From NCBI GenBank assembly GCA_910583845.1, contig CAJUAB010000006.1:18088-82087 (forward strand): 64,000 bases of DNA. Direction: 5' to 3'. Source of the DNA: an uncultured Acetatifactor sp. (lineage in GTDB: Bacteria; Bacillota; Clostridia; Lachnospirales; Lachnospiraceae). Made by a program: the position numbers and the translations under genes. The notes below the pieces were generated by a model that saw nothing but the letters and a program-made list of their open reading frames with translations, searched no databases and was not told where the DNA came from. This document shows, piece by piece, positions 9,199-19,178 of the stretch; positions within the stretch are counted from its first letter, which is position 1; each line of letters begins with the position of its first letter.

Positions 9199-9218
9199 AT
9201 TTAAATAGGAGGAATCAT

Positions 9219-11639
9219 ATGTTAGTACCGTTGAGTTGGTTAAAGGATTATGTGGAGATTGATGTGACGCCCCAGGAGCTGGAGGAGAAGCTCTTCTCCT
9301 GCGGTTTTGAGGTGGAGGAGCTGCATGAAGTGGGAGAGGCCGTCAGCAATGTGGTGGTGGGTCTGGTGGAGACCTGCGACCCCATTCCCGACACCCATCT
9401 GCATGTGTGCAGGGTGAATGCCGGAAGCCACGGCACCTTCCAGGTGTGCTGCGGGGCGGACAATGTGCAGGCGGGAGGGAAATATCCTCTGGCGCTGACA
9501 GGGGCAACGGTGTATATGACGGCCAAGGATCACAAGACCGTGGAGGGCGTCATGACCATAAAAAAAGGAAAACTGCGGGGTTATGAGTCAGAGGGCATGC
9601 TGTGCTCCGGCGTGGAGCTGGGCGTGAGTGAGAATCTGTTTCCCGGCGGGGGGTATAACGGCCTGCTGGTGCTGCCCCCGGACGTGGAGCCAGGGGCGGA
9701 TGTAAAACCGGTCCTGGGTCTGGACGACTGGATTTTTGACATTTCCATCACCGCCAACAGGCCGGACTGCCAGAGCATCGTGGGCATTGCCAGAGAAGTG
9801 GCGGCGGTGCTGGATCGGCCCTTTCACATGCCCGCCCTGGATTATACCGAGACGGCGGTGAAGAAGGAGGGCTTCACGGTGACGGTGGACGCTCCCGACC
9901 TGTGTCCCCGTTATATCGGCCACTATGTATACGATGTGGAGATCGGAGAGTCTCCGCAGTGGATGAAGCGCAGGCTGGCGCTGATGGGACAGGACGCCAT
10001 CTCCAATATTGTGGATATCACCAATTATGTACTGCTGGAGATGGGGCAGCCCATGCATGCCTTTGACTGCGATTATCTGGAGGGCAACGCCATCCATGTG
10101 CGCCGGGCCGGGCAGGAGGAGCGGATTACCACGCTGGACGGACAGGAGTATCCCCTGCATCCCGGCAATCTGGTGATCTGCGACGGCGTGAAGCCGGTGG
10201 CTCTGGCGGGGGTTATGGGAGGCCTTAATTCCGAGATCCGGGAGAGCACCGCGGAGGTTCTGTTTGAGTCAGCGAAATTTGCCAGGGACAATATCCGCAG
10301 GACCTCCCGGGGACTGGGGAAGCGCACGGACGCCAGCGCCAGGTACGAGAAGGGTGTGGATGAGTTCTCCACCGTACATGCCATGGAGCGGGCGCTTCAT
10401 CTGGTTGAACAGCTGCACTGCGGCAAAATATCTTCCACCCATGTGGATGTGAATACAGGCAACGGCATTACTCCCAGGGAAATGAAAGTCAGTGTAAGAA
10501 AGGTGTGGGATGTGCTGGGCATTGAAGTGCCCGCCGGGGAGATTCTGCGGATTATGAAAAATCTGGATTTTGCCCCGGCCCTGGAGGGCGATGAGCTGAC
10601 GCTGCAGGTTCCCGCCTATCGGGAGGATATGGAGGATTACCCGGATGTGGCGGAGGAGGTGATCCGTATGTACGGCTATGACCATGTGACACCCACCTTC
10701 ATTCCCCAGGCGCAGGTGACCATGGGAGGCGTACCCCGGAATATGCAAAAGGAGCTGAAAATCAAGAGAGCGCTGTGCAGCGTGGGGGCCTATGAGTGTA
10801 TTCATTACAGCTTTTTCTCCCCTTCGGATCTGGATCTGCTGCGTCTGCCGGAGGATGCGCCCCAGCGCCAGGCCATCCGCATACTGAACCCGATCAACGA
10901 GGAACTGTCCCTGATGCGGACCACTTTGGTTCCTTCCATGTTAAACGCCATCTCCCGGAACCAGAAAAAGGGCATCCTGGAGGGCAGGCTTTACGAGAGC
11001 GCCAAAGTGTTTATCCCCCGCTCTCTGCCCCTGAGTGATTATCCGGACGAGCGGGAGACGCTGTGCATAGGGGTGTTCGGGGAGAAAGAGAGCTTCTTTA
11101 CCCTGAAAGGAATGGCGGAGAAAGTGGCTGACACGCTGTTTGCCCGGTTTGATTACGCGCCTGTGACAGAGCCCTTCCTGCATCCTTATCAGGCGGCGGC
11201 TATTTATTTCGAGGGGGAAAAAGTGGGCTTTATGGGCAAGGTGGCCTACGAGGTGGCGGAGAGGCTTGACCTGCGCGAGGATGCCTATGTGCTGGAACTG
11301 GATCTGCGCGGCCTGGCGGATGCCTATGACAGACAGGCCAGCTTCACTCCCCTGCCCAGATTCCCCGAGGAGAGCCGGGACCTGGCGCTGGTAATGGACA
11401 GGGAGACCACCTGCGGACAGGTGGAGGAAGTGATTCGCAGTTCCTGCGGCCATATCAAGTCTGTCCGTCTGTTTGACGTGTATGAGGGCGGTCAGATTGC
11501 GGCGGGTAAGAAGAGCATGGCTTTCACCGTGGAGTTCACTCCCGGAGAAGAGGCCTTTGAGCCGGATTCCGTGGACCGCTTTGTGAAGAAGATCCTGAAA
11601 AATCTCAAGAACCGGCTGGATATCGAACTGAGAAGTTAG
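9219..11639 (+). CDS. pheT: Phenylalanyl-tRNA synthetase beta subunit
   Basis: The beta subunit partners PheS in the (alpha-beta)2 enzyme and carries the editing activity. Domains in order: an EMAP/OB-type tRNA-binding domain (about residues 40-150), the B3/B4 editing domain, B5, the catalytic-like core, and a C-terminal ferredoxin-fold anticodon-binding domain (about residues 710-806, FPEESRDLALV). The length of 806 residues is usual. ATG 9219 follows AGGAGG by six bases; the in-frame extension upstream lies inside repeat DNA. Expression is presumably still governed by the T-box, unless the repeat array holds its own signals. Confidence 0.96.
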   Translation: MLVPLSWLKDYVEIDVTPQELEEKLFSCGFEVEELHEVGEAVSNVVVGLVETCDPIPDTHLHVCRVNAGSHGTFQVCCGADNVQAGGKYPLALTGATVYMTAKDHKTVEGVMTIKKGKLRGYESEGMLCSGVELGVSENLFPGGGYNGLLVLPPDVEPGADVKPVLGLDDWIFDISITANRPDCQSIVGIAREVAAVLDRPFHMPALDYTETAVKKEGFTVTVDAPDLCPRYIGHYVYDVEIGESPQWMKRRLALMGQDAISNIVDITNYVLLEMGQPMHAFDCDYLEGNAIHVRRAGQEERITTLDGQEYPLHPGNLVICDGVKPVALAGVMGGLNSEIRESTAEVLFESAKFARDNIRRTSRGLGKRTDASARYEKGVDEFSTVHAMERALHLVEQLHCGKISSTHVDVNTGNGITPREMKVSVRKVWDVLGIEVPAGEILRIMKNLDFAPALEGDELTLQVPAYREDMEDYPDVAEEVIRMYGYDHVTPTFIPQAQVTMGGVPRNMQKELKIKRALCSVGAYECIHYSFFSPSDLDLLRLPEDAPQRQAIRILNPINEELSLMRTTLVPSMLNAISRNQKKGILEGRLYESAKVFIPRSLPLSDYPDERETLCIGVFGEKESFFTLKGMAEKVADTLFARFDYAPVTEPFLHPYQAAAIYFEGEKVGFMGKVAYEVAERLDLREDAYVLELDLRGLADAYDRQASFTPLPRFPEESRDLALVMDRETTCGQVEEVIRSSCGHIKSVRLFDVYEGGQIAAGKKSMAFTVEFTPGEEAFEPDSVDRFVKKILKNLKNRLDIELRS

Positions 11640-11682
11640 GGTATGGACCTGTTTTTTTCAATGTATGGAAAGGATGAGAAGT

Positions 11683-13110
11683 ATGCAAAAAAAGTGCGCA
11701 TGGGAAAATTATGATGAAAAGCAGCTGGGAAAGCTGGAGAAGCTGAGCGCGGAATACAGAGAGTTTCTGGATCAGGGAAAAACCGAGCGGGAGTGCGTTG
11801 ACACGATTGTCAATATGATTGAAAAAGAGGGGTACCGGGAGCTGGAGGCGCTGGTCAGATCGGGGGAGACCCTGAAAAAGGGAGACAAGGTCTACAGTGT
11901 CTGGATGAACAAGTCCATCGCGATGTTCCGGATCGGCAAGACGCCCATGACAGAGGGGATGAATATTCTGGGCGCTCATATCGACAGTCCCAGGCTGGAT
12001 GTAAAACAGAACCCGCTGTTTGAGGATATCGACCACACTTTTGCCTATATGGATACACATTACTATGGCGGCGTGAAGAAGTACCAGTGGGTGACGCTGC
12101 CCCTGGCGATTCATGGCGTGGTGGTCAAGAAGGACGGCACCACCGTCGAACTCAATATCGGAGAAAATGAGGACGATCCGGTGTTTTTCGTCTCCGACCT
12201 GTTGATTCATCTGGCCGGGCAGCAGCTGGAGAAGACGGCGGCCAAGGTGATCGAAGGGGAAGCTCTGGATTTGATTGCCGGAACCAGGCCCCTGATTCTG
12301 GGTGAGGAGGAAAAGGAGACGGATGAGGGCAAGAAAAAGGCGAAGAATATTGTCAAATCCGGTGTGCTGGATATTCTGAAAAAGACCTATGATATCGAGG
12401 AGGCGGACCTGGTCTCCGCGGAACTGGAGGTAGTGCCCGCAGGTAAAGCACGGGAAGCAGGTTTTGACCGCAGCATGATTCTGGCTTACGGGCAGGATGA
12501 CAGAGTCTGCGCGTTCACTTCCCTGAAAGCCATGCTGGACTTTAAGGGACATGAAAGAACAGTCTGCTGCATTCTGGTGGATAAGGAGGAGATCGGCTCC
12601 GTGGGGGCCACGGGCATGCAGTCCCGCTTTTTTGAGAACGCGGTGGCGGAACTGATGAATCTGACGGGAGAGTACAGCGAATTGAATGTGCGCCGCGCTC
12701 TGGCCCACAGCGCCATGCTTTCCTCCGATGTGAGCGCGGCCTTTGACCCTGGCTACAGAAGCTGTTTCGAACTACAGAACGCAGCTTTTCTGGGCGCTGG
12801 TATGGTGTTCAACAAATTCACCGGTTCCAGAGGCAAATCCGGCTCCAATGATGCCAACGCGGAGTATGTGGCCCATCTGCGCAGGGTTATGGACGAGAGC
12901 GGCATACAGTGGCAGACTGCGGAACTGGGCAAAGTGGATGTGGGCGGAGGCGGCACCATCGCCTATATTCTGGCGCTCTATGGTATGAATGTCATCGACA
13001 GCGGCGTGCCTGTGCTGAATATGCACGCTCCCTGGGAGGCCACCAGCAAGGCGGACATCTATGAGGCTTACAGAGGATATAAGGCATTCGCGGAAAATGT
13101 GAGCATGTGA
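11683..13110 (+). CDS. M18 family aminopeptidase
   Basis: A zinc aminopeptidase of the aspartyl aminopeptidase/vacuolar aminopeptidase I family, acting in the cytoplasm on peptides with acidic or neutral N-termini. Family signatures: [10 protein letters not shown] (metal-binding H and D), [12 protein letters not shown] (catalytic and metal-binding glutamates), [17 protein letters not shown], and the late [11 protein letters not shown] histidine. The length is 475 residues. The ATG at 11683 is chosen because GAAAGGA sits nine bases before it; in-frame ATGs at 11665 and 11674 are badly spaced. It follows pheT by 43 bases and may be read from the same transcript. Confidence 0.88.
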   Translation: MQKKCAWENYDEKQLGKLEKLSAEYREFLDQGKTERECVDTIVNMIEKEGYRELEALVRSGETLKKGDKVYSVWMNKSIAMFRIGKTPMTEGMNILGAHIDSPRLDVKQNPLFEDIDHTFAYMDTHYYGGVKKYQWVTLPLAIHGVVVKKDGTTVELNIGENEDDPVFFVSDLLIHLAGQQLEKTAAKVIEGEALDLIAGTRPLILGEEEKETDEGKKKAKNIVKSGVLDILKKTYDIEEADLVSAELEVVPAGKAREAGFDRSMILAYGQDDRVCAFTSLKAMLDFKGHERTVCCILVDKEEIGSVGATGMQSRFFENAVAELMNLTGEYSELNVRRALAHSAMLSSDVSAAFDPGYRSCFELQNAAFLGAGMVFNKFTGSRGKSGSNDANAEYVAHLRRVMDESGIQWQTAELGKVDVGGGGTIAYILALYGMNVIDSGVPVLNMHAPWEATSKADIYEAYRGYKAFAENVSM

Positions 13111-13202
13111 TGGAAATATCCCGGGGCGGACAGCAGCTTTGCGCGCCGCCCCGGCGACAGGTGATTGACCGACTGGGGGCGGTTATGGATGTGGAGAATA
13201 TT

Positions 13203-14234
13203 ATGGAACTCAGGAAATCGGATTTTTATTTTGAACTGCCGCAGGAATTGATTGCCCAGGACCCTCTGGAGGACCGCTCCGCTTCCAGACTTTTACTGCT
13301 GGATAAAAATACCGGGCAGATCCGGCATGAGGTATTCCGCCATATCACCCGGTATCTGCGGCCCGGGGACTGTCTGGTACTGAACAATACCAAGGTGATT
13401 CCGGCCAGGCTTCTGGGGGAGCGGGAAGGCACGGGGGCCCATGTGGAGGTGCTGCTTCTCAAGCGCCGGGAGAAGGATGTGTGGGAGACATTGGTGAAAC
13501 CCGGAAAAAAATGCAGACCCGGCACAGAGCTGATATTCGGCAACGGATTGCTGCGGGCCCGGGTGTTGGAGACCGTGGAGGAGGGCAATCGTCTGATCCG
13601 CTTTACTTATGAAGGGATCTGGGAGGAGCTGCTGGACCGGCTGGGGGAGATGCCCCTGCCTCCTTATATTACCCACAGATTACAGGACAAAAACCGGTAC
13701 CAGACTGTTTATGCCAGGTACGAGGGATCGGCGGCGGCTCCCACCGCGGGGCTGCATTTTACCGGGGAATTGCTGGAGCAGATCGGGCAGATGGGCGTAC
13801 AGATTGTCTATGTGACACTGCATGTGGGGCTGGGCACCTTCCGTCCGGTGAAGGAGGAGAATGTGCTGGAGCATCATATGCACTCGGAGTACTATCAGGT
13901 TACACAGGAGGCGGCGGAGCGGATCAACGCCGTGAAGGCAGCCGGGGGGCGTGTCATCTGTGTGGGCACCACCAGCTGCCGGACGCTGGAGAGCGCTGCC
14001 GATGAGAGCGGCCTGGTGCAGCCGGGCTGTGGGGATACGGAAATTTTTATCTATCCGGGCTATCATTTTAAAGTGCTGGACGGTCTGATCACCAATTTCC
14101 ATCTGCCCGAATCTACGCTGGTGATGCTGGTCAGCGCGCTGGCGGGCCGGGAGCAGGTGCTGGCCGCCTATGAGGAAGCCATACGGGAGCGGTATCGCTT
14201 TTTCAGCTTTGGGGATGCCATGTTCGTGGTGTGA
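13203..14234 (+). CDS. queA: S-adenosylmethionine:tRNA ribosyltransferase-isomerase
   Basis: QueA transfers and isomerises the ribosyl part of S-adenosylmethionine onto preQ1 at tRNA position 34, making epoxyqueuosine. The opening [21 protein letters not shown] and the later [12 protein letters not shown] and [10 protein letters not shown] are typical, and 343 residues fits the family. The ATG behind GGAG is chosen; ATG 13185 is six codons earlier, and a still longer frame begins at the M18 stop. No other queuosine gene is present in the window. Confidence 0.93.
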   Translation: MELRKSDFYFELPQELIAQDPLEDRSASRLLLLDKNTGQIRHEVFRHITRYLRPGDCLVLNNTKVIPARLLGEREGTGAHVEVLLLKRREKDVWETLVKPGKKCRPGTELIFGNGLLRARVLETVEEGNRLIRFTYEGIWEELLDRLGEMPLPPYITHRLQDKNRYQTVYARYEGSAAAPTAGLHFTGELLEQIGQMGVQIVYVTLHVGLGTFRPVKEENVLEHHMHSEYYQVTQEAAERINAVKAAGGRVICVGTTSCRTLESAADESGLVQPGCGDTEIFIYPGYHFKVLDGLITNFHLPESTLVMLVSALAGREQVLAAYEEAIRERYRFFSFGDAMFVV

Positions 14235-14282
14235 GTAAAAATTTCATTGTTCAGCCAGGCAGAAGAGATGCAAAAGCACAGT

Positions 14283-14312
14283 TTGATTTTGTTCCGCTAT
14301 CAGTGGTATACT
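14283..14312 (+). promoter_or_regulatory. Promoter of the AAA-ATPase-like gene
   Basis: TTGATT (14283-14288) and TATACT (14307-14312) with an 18-base spacer, 27 bases before the start codon. Confidence 0.6.
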
Positions 14313-14339
14313 ATATCTGAAAAGCCTGGAGGTGCTGAC

Positions 14340-16208
14340 ATGAGCGATACCATAACTGTTAAGGAAGCAGCAAAACTTTGGGGAATCACGGAGCGTCGGG
14401 TAACCGTCCTGTGTACGGAAGGACGGATTGCGGGAGCATATAAAAAGAGCCGCAGTTGGGCGATTCCAGTTGATGCCGAAAAACCTGCGGACAGCCGGAT
14501 TAAAACAGGTGCATATAGAAAAAACAAAACATTGTCTGACCTGCCGCTGCCGGTTGGAATTTCGGATTATCGTCTGGCCTCGTCCGAGTACTACTATGTG
14601 GATAAAACGATGATGATCAAAGATTTTCTGGATGAGAGACCGATGGTGTCTCTGTTTACCCGTCCGCGCCGTTTTGGCAAGACTCTGAATATGGATATGA
14701 TCCGCACCTTCTTTGAAAAGACGGACGAAAACACTTCTGTCTATTTCAAAGATAAGAAAATCTGGTCATGCGGTAAAAAATATCGAGACTATCAGGGGAA
14801 ATACCCGGTGATTTTCATTACCTTTAAGGATGTGAAACGGGACACCTGGGAGGAGTCCTATGATCAGATTTCTAAAATTCTGACCCAGGAGTTTGAACGT
14901 CACAGCGAGCTTCTGGAAAGCGGGCAGTGCAGCAAATATGAGAAATCATACTTTCAAAATGTTCTGGAAGAGAAGGCGGACAGCACAGATATGATGATGT
15001 CCCTGCAAAGGCTCTCTCAAATGCTGGACGAGCATTATGGAATCCCTCCGATTATCATCATAGATGAGTACGACACGCCGATTCAGCAGGGGCATATGCG
15101 GGGATTTTACGATAAAGTGATTCTCTTTATGCGCAACCTCTTTTCAGGCGGCCTGAAAGACAACCGGCACCTTTCTTATGGCTTTTTAACGGGCATTCTT
15201 CGTGTGGCCAAAGAGAGTATCTTCAGCGGTCTGAACAATTTAAAAGTGAATTCCATATTGGACAGCCAGTATAGTGAATATTTTGGCTTTACGCCGGAAG
15301 AGGTAAAAGAGATTGCCCGCTATTACCATGCGGAGGAGAGGTATGCGGAAATCTGCGACTGGTACGACGGATATCGGTTTGGCGGCTCGGAAATATTTAA
15401 TCCGTGGTCTGTTATCAGCTATTTTAGCAATGGCTGTCAACCCAGGGCCTTCTGGCAGTCAACCGGCAGCAATGAGATCATCGGTGAAATTCTGGCGTAT
15501 GCGGGAGAAGACATCTATGAACGTCTTAACGCTTTATTGCAGGGGGATTCTTTCCTGACGTATATTGACGCCGGAGTGATTTATCCCCAGATTCGGAATA
15601 ATCCTTCCTCTGTATACAGCTTTCTTCTGGTTGCAGGCTATCTGAAAGTCGTAAGGGCAGATCCTGCTTTCAGCGGTGATTATATGTGCGAGGTGGCGCT
15701 TCCCAACCGGGAGATTGCGTTTGTCTATCATAAAGAGATTCTGCAAAAATTGACCGATATCATTCCCCAGGCTACTGCAATTTCTATTCAGGAAGCGTTA
15801 TACGCCCATGATGCAGAAAGGCTGCAAAAGGAGATGCACAGGCTTCTTCTCCAATCGGCAAGCTGCTATGATACTGCCGGAGAAAACTTTTATCACGGCT
15901 TTGTTCTGGGACTTTGCGCCATGATGGATAACCGATACTATATCAGTTCGAATGGGGAATCCGGAGAGGGCCGGTATGATATTCAATTATTGCCCAAGTC
16001 AGAGACTATGCCGGGTATTCTGATTGAACTGAAAGCTGCCAGAAATCTTTCCGGAGACAGACTCAAACAGCTCTCAGAGACGGCTCTGGCACAAATTCAG
16101 GATCGTAGGTACGATACCGATATGATTTCAAAAGGCGTTAAATCCATCGTCAAGTATGGCGTAGCTTTCAGCGGGAAACAGGTGGAGATTGCGGTGGCTA
16201 TTCAATGA
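14340..16208 (+). CDS. AAA-ATPase-like / PD-(D/E)XK nuclease-fold protein with N-terminal HTH
   Basis: A member of the multi-copy family that joins an AAA-ATPase-like domain to a C-terminal PD-(D/E)XK fold (formerly DUF1703), common in gut Firmicutes and Bacteroidetes. The biological role is not established. Residues 1-50 form a MerR/HTH_17-like helix-turn-helix (TVKEAAKLWGITERRVTVLC). A Walker-A-like TRPRRFGKT lies at 107-115 and Walker B IIIIDEYD at about 238-245. The C-terminus has GRYDIQL...IELKA, the nuclease-type D...ExK. The start follows GGAGG. Base composition is more AT-rich than its neighbours, consistent with later acquisition. A defence or nucleic-acid-processing role is only a guess. 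Confidence 0.78.
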   Translation: MSDTITVKEAAKLWGITERRVTVLCTEGRIAGAYKKSRSWAIPVDAEKPADSRIKTGAYRKNKTLSDLPLPVGISDYRLASSEYYYVDKTMMIKDFLDERPMVSLFTRPRRFGKTLNMDMIRTFFEKTDENTSVYFKDKKIWSCGKKYRDYQGKYPVIFITFKDVKRDTWEESYDQISKILTQEFERHSELLESGQCSKYEKSYFQNVLEEKADSTDMMMSLQRLSQMLDEHYGIPPIIIIDEYDTPIQQGHMRGFYDKVILFMRNLFSGGLKDNRHLSYGFLTGILRVAKESIFSGLNNLKVNSILDSQYSEYFGFTPEEVKEIARYYHAEERYAEICDWYDGYRFGGSEIFNPWSVISYFSNGCQPRAFWQSTGSNEIIGEILAYAGEDIYERLNALLQGDSFLTYIDAGVIYPQIRNNPSSVYSFLLVAGYLKVVRADPAFSGDYMCEVALPNREIAFVYHKEILQKLTDIIPQATAISIQEALYAHDAERLQKEMHRLLLQSASCYDTAGENFYHGFVLGLCAMMDNRYYISSNGESGEGRYDIQLLPKSETMPGILIELKAARNLSGDRLKQLSETALAQIQDRRYDTDMISKGVKSIVKYGVAFSGKQVEIAVAIQ

Positions 16209-16324
16209 AGATTTTCGGATGCCATGCTGATTTCATGAGATTTCCCATATCGCAGAATTGCCAAAGGGCGAGGCGTTTCACAGACAGAAGCTGTCACAAA
16301 TGCCGGTGAATTCCATTGGAGGAA

Positions 16325-16353
16325 TTGACAATTTGTGAAAAATCGTGTAAAAT
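16325..16353 (+). promoter_or_regulatory. Promoter of the PilZ gene
   Basis: TTGACA (16325-16330) and TAAAAT (16348-16353), 17-base spacer. Confidence 0.8.
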
Positions 16354-16391
16354 TCTGTTTAGAAATACAACTGTTTGGGAGGAATGCCTGA

Positions 16392-16730
16392 ATGGAGGAA
16401 CGCAGAAAAAGCAAGAGAATGGAGCTGGAGGCCAGGCTGATGGTGAAGCGTCTGGATTCCGCGGAAAAGCACTCGGTTGTCATTAACATATCAGATGTGT
16501 CCAGAACCGGCGTGGGGTTCTCCTGCCCGGATCAGCTGGATATCAGGGCGGTATATGAATGCTATCTGACCATATGGACGAAAGAAATAATACATGTATT
16601 TATGCAGATTGTGCGTTCGGAGATTGAGAGACCGGGCAGCTTTCACTATGGCGCTGTTTTCATCGGCATGTCCGCGCAGGACGCTTTCCGCATCAGTGTG
16701 TATGAGCATTTCTCTGAGATGACTGGCTGA
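16392..16730 (+). CDS. PilZ domain protein
   Basis: A single-domain PilZ protein of 112 residues, a family that binds cyclic di-GMP and passes the signal to a partner. The two binding elements are recognisable: an N-terminal RKSKR arginine motif (RxxxR type) and DVSRTGVGF, matching D/NxSxxG. No output domain is attached, so it must act on another protein. The gene has a strong promoter and GGGAGG before the ATG, stands alone, and ends at a bidirectional terminator. Confidence 0.8.
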   Translation: MEERRKSKRMELEARLMVKRLDSAEKHSVVINISDVSRTGVGFSCPDQLDIRAVYECYLTIWTKEIIHVFMQIVRSEIERPGSFHYGAVFIGMSAQDAFRISVYEHFSEMTG

Positions 16731-16732
16731 AC

Positions 16733-16769
16733 GATAACTGCCTGAACCCATAGGGATCAGGCAGTTATC
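16733..16769. terminator. Bidirectional terminator between the PilZ gene and tyrA
   Basis: GATAACTGCCTGAACCC (16733-16749) pairs with 16754-16769 around a 4-base loop. It serves the convergent PilZ and tyrA genes. Confidence 0.8.
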
Positions 16770-17873
16770 TTATAACTTTTTTTCGTGTATGACAAATTGG
16801 GGCGTGGAGAGCAGCTTTTTGGCGGCTTCCTGAGAGGCCTCGTCGTAGAACTCAATCCGCAGCACACCCTCCTCATATTCCCGGTTGTGAATGATCCCGA
16901 TATTTTTGATATTGATATTGTTGAAGGCCAGAGTGGTGGCTACCTGGGCCAGCATGCCGGGGCGGTCGTCGATATCCACGTTAAAGGAGTACACCCGCTT
17001 GATGGGACCGCTGGAGGCATTGATAAAGGATTCCCGGTAGATTCTGGCGCTGTCAAAAAGCTGATACAGCGCTTCGCCCTGACGCTTATTCAACTGCTCC
17101 CTGATTCTGGACAGGGAAGCAATGTAGCTGTCCAGCAGCCGGGTGATATTCTCCGTATTGGTAAGGCAGATCTGCTGCCACATGGCGGCGGAAGAGGAAG
17201 CGATCCGGGTGATATCCTTGAATCCCCCTGCCGCCACCATTTTCATGATGCCTTCCTCGCTGTCCGAGTCCCGCACCAGATTGACCAGGGAAGCGGCGAT
17301 CACATGGGGCAGATGGCTGATGCCCGCGGTGACATAATCGTGCTGCCGGTAGTCCAGCACCAGCGGTATGGCCCCCATGGCCTCCACCAATATCCGGTAG
17401 GCATCCAGCCTCCCGGGAGCGGTCTGCGGGGTGGGGGTCAGGATATAATAGGCGTTCTCCAGCAGCCTGGCCTTGGAATTGGCGTAGCCGAACCGCTCGC
17501 TGCCCGCCATGGGGTGCCCTCCGATGAACTGTGCCTCCAGGCCTGCCCGGGAGATATGTTCATGGATGTCCGTCTTGACACTGCCCACATCCGTCAGGGT
17601 GCAGGACGGGGAGAGAACTTTTTTTACCGCTTCCAGATTGGTGTCATTTTTCTGTACCGGGGCACACAGGAACAGATAGTCACAGTCTCCGAAGGTATCG
17701 TCAATCCGGGCCGCCGCCTGGTCGATGACCCCGTCTTTCAACGCTGCCGACAGAGTGGCGTGATTCACATCATAGGCGGATATTTTTATCTCCGGTATAT
17801 TTTCCCGCAGGGCCCTGGCGATGGAGCCGCCGATCAGGCCCAGGCCGATAAAGCCGATATGCATATTTCCCAT
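16770..17873 (-). CDS. tyrA: Prephenate dehydrogenase with ACT domain
   Basis: It oxidatively decarboxylates prephenate to 4-hydroxyphenylpyruvate in tyrosine synthesis. The NAD-binding GFIGLGLIGGSIARAL is at the N-terminus. The catalytic-domain GGHPMAGSERFGY is typical of TyrA. The last about 75 residues form an ACT domain (VDIDDRPGMLAQVA), the usual site of tyrosine feedback. It has 367 residues. It starts 27 bases after the HD-Pnk stop on the same strand, so it could share a transcript with the RNA repair pair. That pairing is probably incidental. Confidence 0.93.
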   Translation of the reverse strand: MGNMHIGFIGLGLIGGSIARALRENIPEIKISAYDVNHATLSAALKDGVIDQAAARIDDTFGDCDYLFLCAPVQKNDTNLEAVKKVLSPSCTLTDVGSVKTDIHEHISRAGLEAQFIGGHPMAGSERFGYANSKARLLENAYYILTPTPQTAPGRLDAYRILVEAMGAIPLVLDYRQHDYVTAGISHLPHVIAASLVNLVRDSDSEEGIMKMVAAGGFKDITRIASSSAAMWQQICLTNTENITRLLDSYIASLSRIREQLNKRQGEALYQLFDSARIYRESFINASSGPIKRVYSFNVDIDDRPGMLAQVATTLAFNNINIKNIGIIHNREYEEGVLRIEFYDEASQEAAKKLLSTPQFVIHEKKL

Positions 17874-17900
17874 TTTTTCAGTCCTCTCCGATTATTCTTT

Positions 17901-19067
17901 CTATAGACTATAGCACGTCAACGTGTGAAAATCAAGTCCGGAAAGCGGAGTCACGCTGTAAGCCTCCCATGGCGCCGGGACTTCCAGCTTCCGGATCATA
18001 TCGTCCAGAACGGACTCGGGGAGCTGTCTGGCTCTGACGCGGTTGCGGCGCAGCAGTTCCCGGTAAGGGACCTCCAAATACAGGATGTGCACTCTGGCTC
18101 CGTAGCCCGCGAACAGCCGCACCAGCCTTTGCCGGGTTTCCGTCAGAAGATTGGTGGCGTTCCAGATAAAGGGCCGGCCTTTTCGCAGGTATCCCCGGGC
18201 CAGTTCCAGCGCTTCCTGCACGACTTTGCCGGAGGGCCTGGTGGGGGGAATCCCCATTTTTTCCCGGAGATCATCCAGGGAGACCACGGGCATGTCAGAC
18301 CATTCGCCGCTCTTCTGGGCGATCCAGGTGTCCTTGCCCGACAGAGGGAGTCCCGCCATCATGATTACGTCGAAGGTGGTGTCATCATACAGACAGGCGC
18401 CCTGCCACAATTCCTCCTTCTGATAGAAGCGGAACCTTGTATAAGGATTTTCGAAGGGGAAAGGGTGTTCCCAGATGCCCAGCTCCCGGACATATTCCCC
18501 GAAAAGCTGTACCTGATCGGAGAGCTGGTCTGGCCGGGCTTCCCGGCGTCCCAGGGTATCCGCCCGGGACAGCAGATCCAAAAACCGCAGAGGGATGCTC
18601 TCGGCGGCTTTGCACAGTTCCACATCGGGCTGCTGCCTGGTCCAGAACCACAGAGGCAGGCCGTGGAAGCGAATCAGCTTTGCCACAAGCTCCCGCCGGG
18701 CGAAGGACAGCCCGAAGCGCTCGTTCTCCTGCCAGGCGATTCTGCGGAATATTTTTTCCCCCACGATGGTGTGTCTGGGCGATACCCATTTCCCGTCCTC
18801 CAGTCTGGTGCAGGCGGGTTTCCCGATATCGTGGAATGCCGCCGTCAGAAACAGGAGCGCTCTTTCCACCTCCGGCAATGTCTGCCAGAGGGGAAGTTTT
18901 TTCAGCTCTTCGCATACCATTTCCGTGTGGCGCAGCACATCGCCCTCCCCATGGTGTTCCGGATTTTGCGGCACGTCCCGAAGGGACAGCAGTTCCGGGC
19001 AGGAGGCGGTAAGCTCCTGCATGGAAAAGCCGGTTTTCTTTATTGTGTCTAAAATATTGGTTTCCAT
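17901..19067 (-). CDS. HD-Pnk: HD phosphoesterase fused to 5'-OH polynucleotide kinase
   Basis: A bifunctional nucleic-acid end-healing enzyme. The N-terminal half is an HD domain with the metal-ligand set H47, H79-D80 (FHDIGKP), H99, H135 and D170. It is expected to remove 2',3'-cyclic or 3' phosphates. The C-terminal half is a P-loop kinase: GLPLSGKDT at 239-247, a VVSLDDLR segment (D265/D266) and an arginine-rich lid (RRNRVRARQLP). It is expected to phosphorylate 5'-OH ends. This architecture matches the characterised Runella slithyformis HD-Pnk, whose homologues are often next to an ATP-dependent ligase, as here. The ATG behind AAGGAG is used; a nine-codon longer frame lacks a site. It has 388 residues. 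Confidence 0.85.
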   Translation of the reverse strand: METNILDTIKKTGFSMQELTASCPELLSLRDVPQNPEHHGEGDVLRHTEMVCEELKKLPLWQTLPEVERALLFLTAAFHDIGKPACTRLEDGKWVSPRHTIVGEKIFRRIAWQENERFGLSFARRELVAKLIRFHGLPLWFWTRQQPDVELCKAAESIPLRFLDLLSRADTLGRREARPDQLSDQVQLFGEYVRELGIWEHPFPFENPYTRFRFYQKEELWQGACLYDDTTFDVIMMAGLPLSGKDTWIAQKSGEWSDMPVVSLDDLREKMGIPPTRPSGKVVQEALELARGYLRKGRPFIWNATNLLTETRQRLVRLFAGYGARVHILYLEVPYRELLRRNRVRARQLPESVLDDMIRKLEVPAPWEAYSVTPLSGLDFHTLTCYSL

Positions 19068-19178
19068 TTTCTCATCTCCTTTTAAGCGCGGCATTTTACA
19101 GAGGATCGGAGGTCTTACGGGAACCGGCGGTTCTCATAAGACGCGAAACCCTGTGTCACATCCAGCCGCATATCTAAT

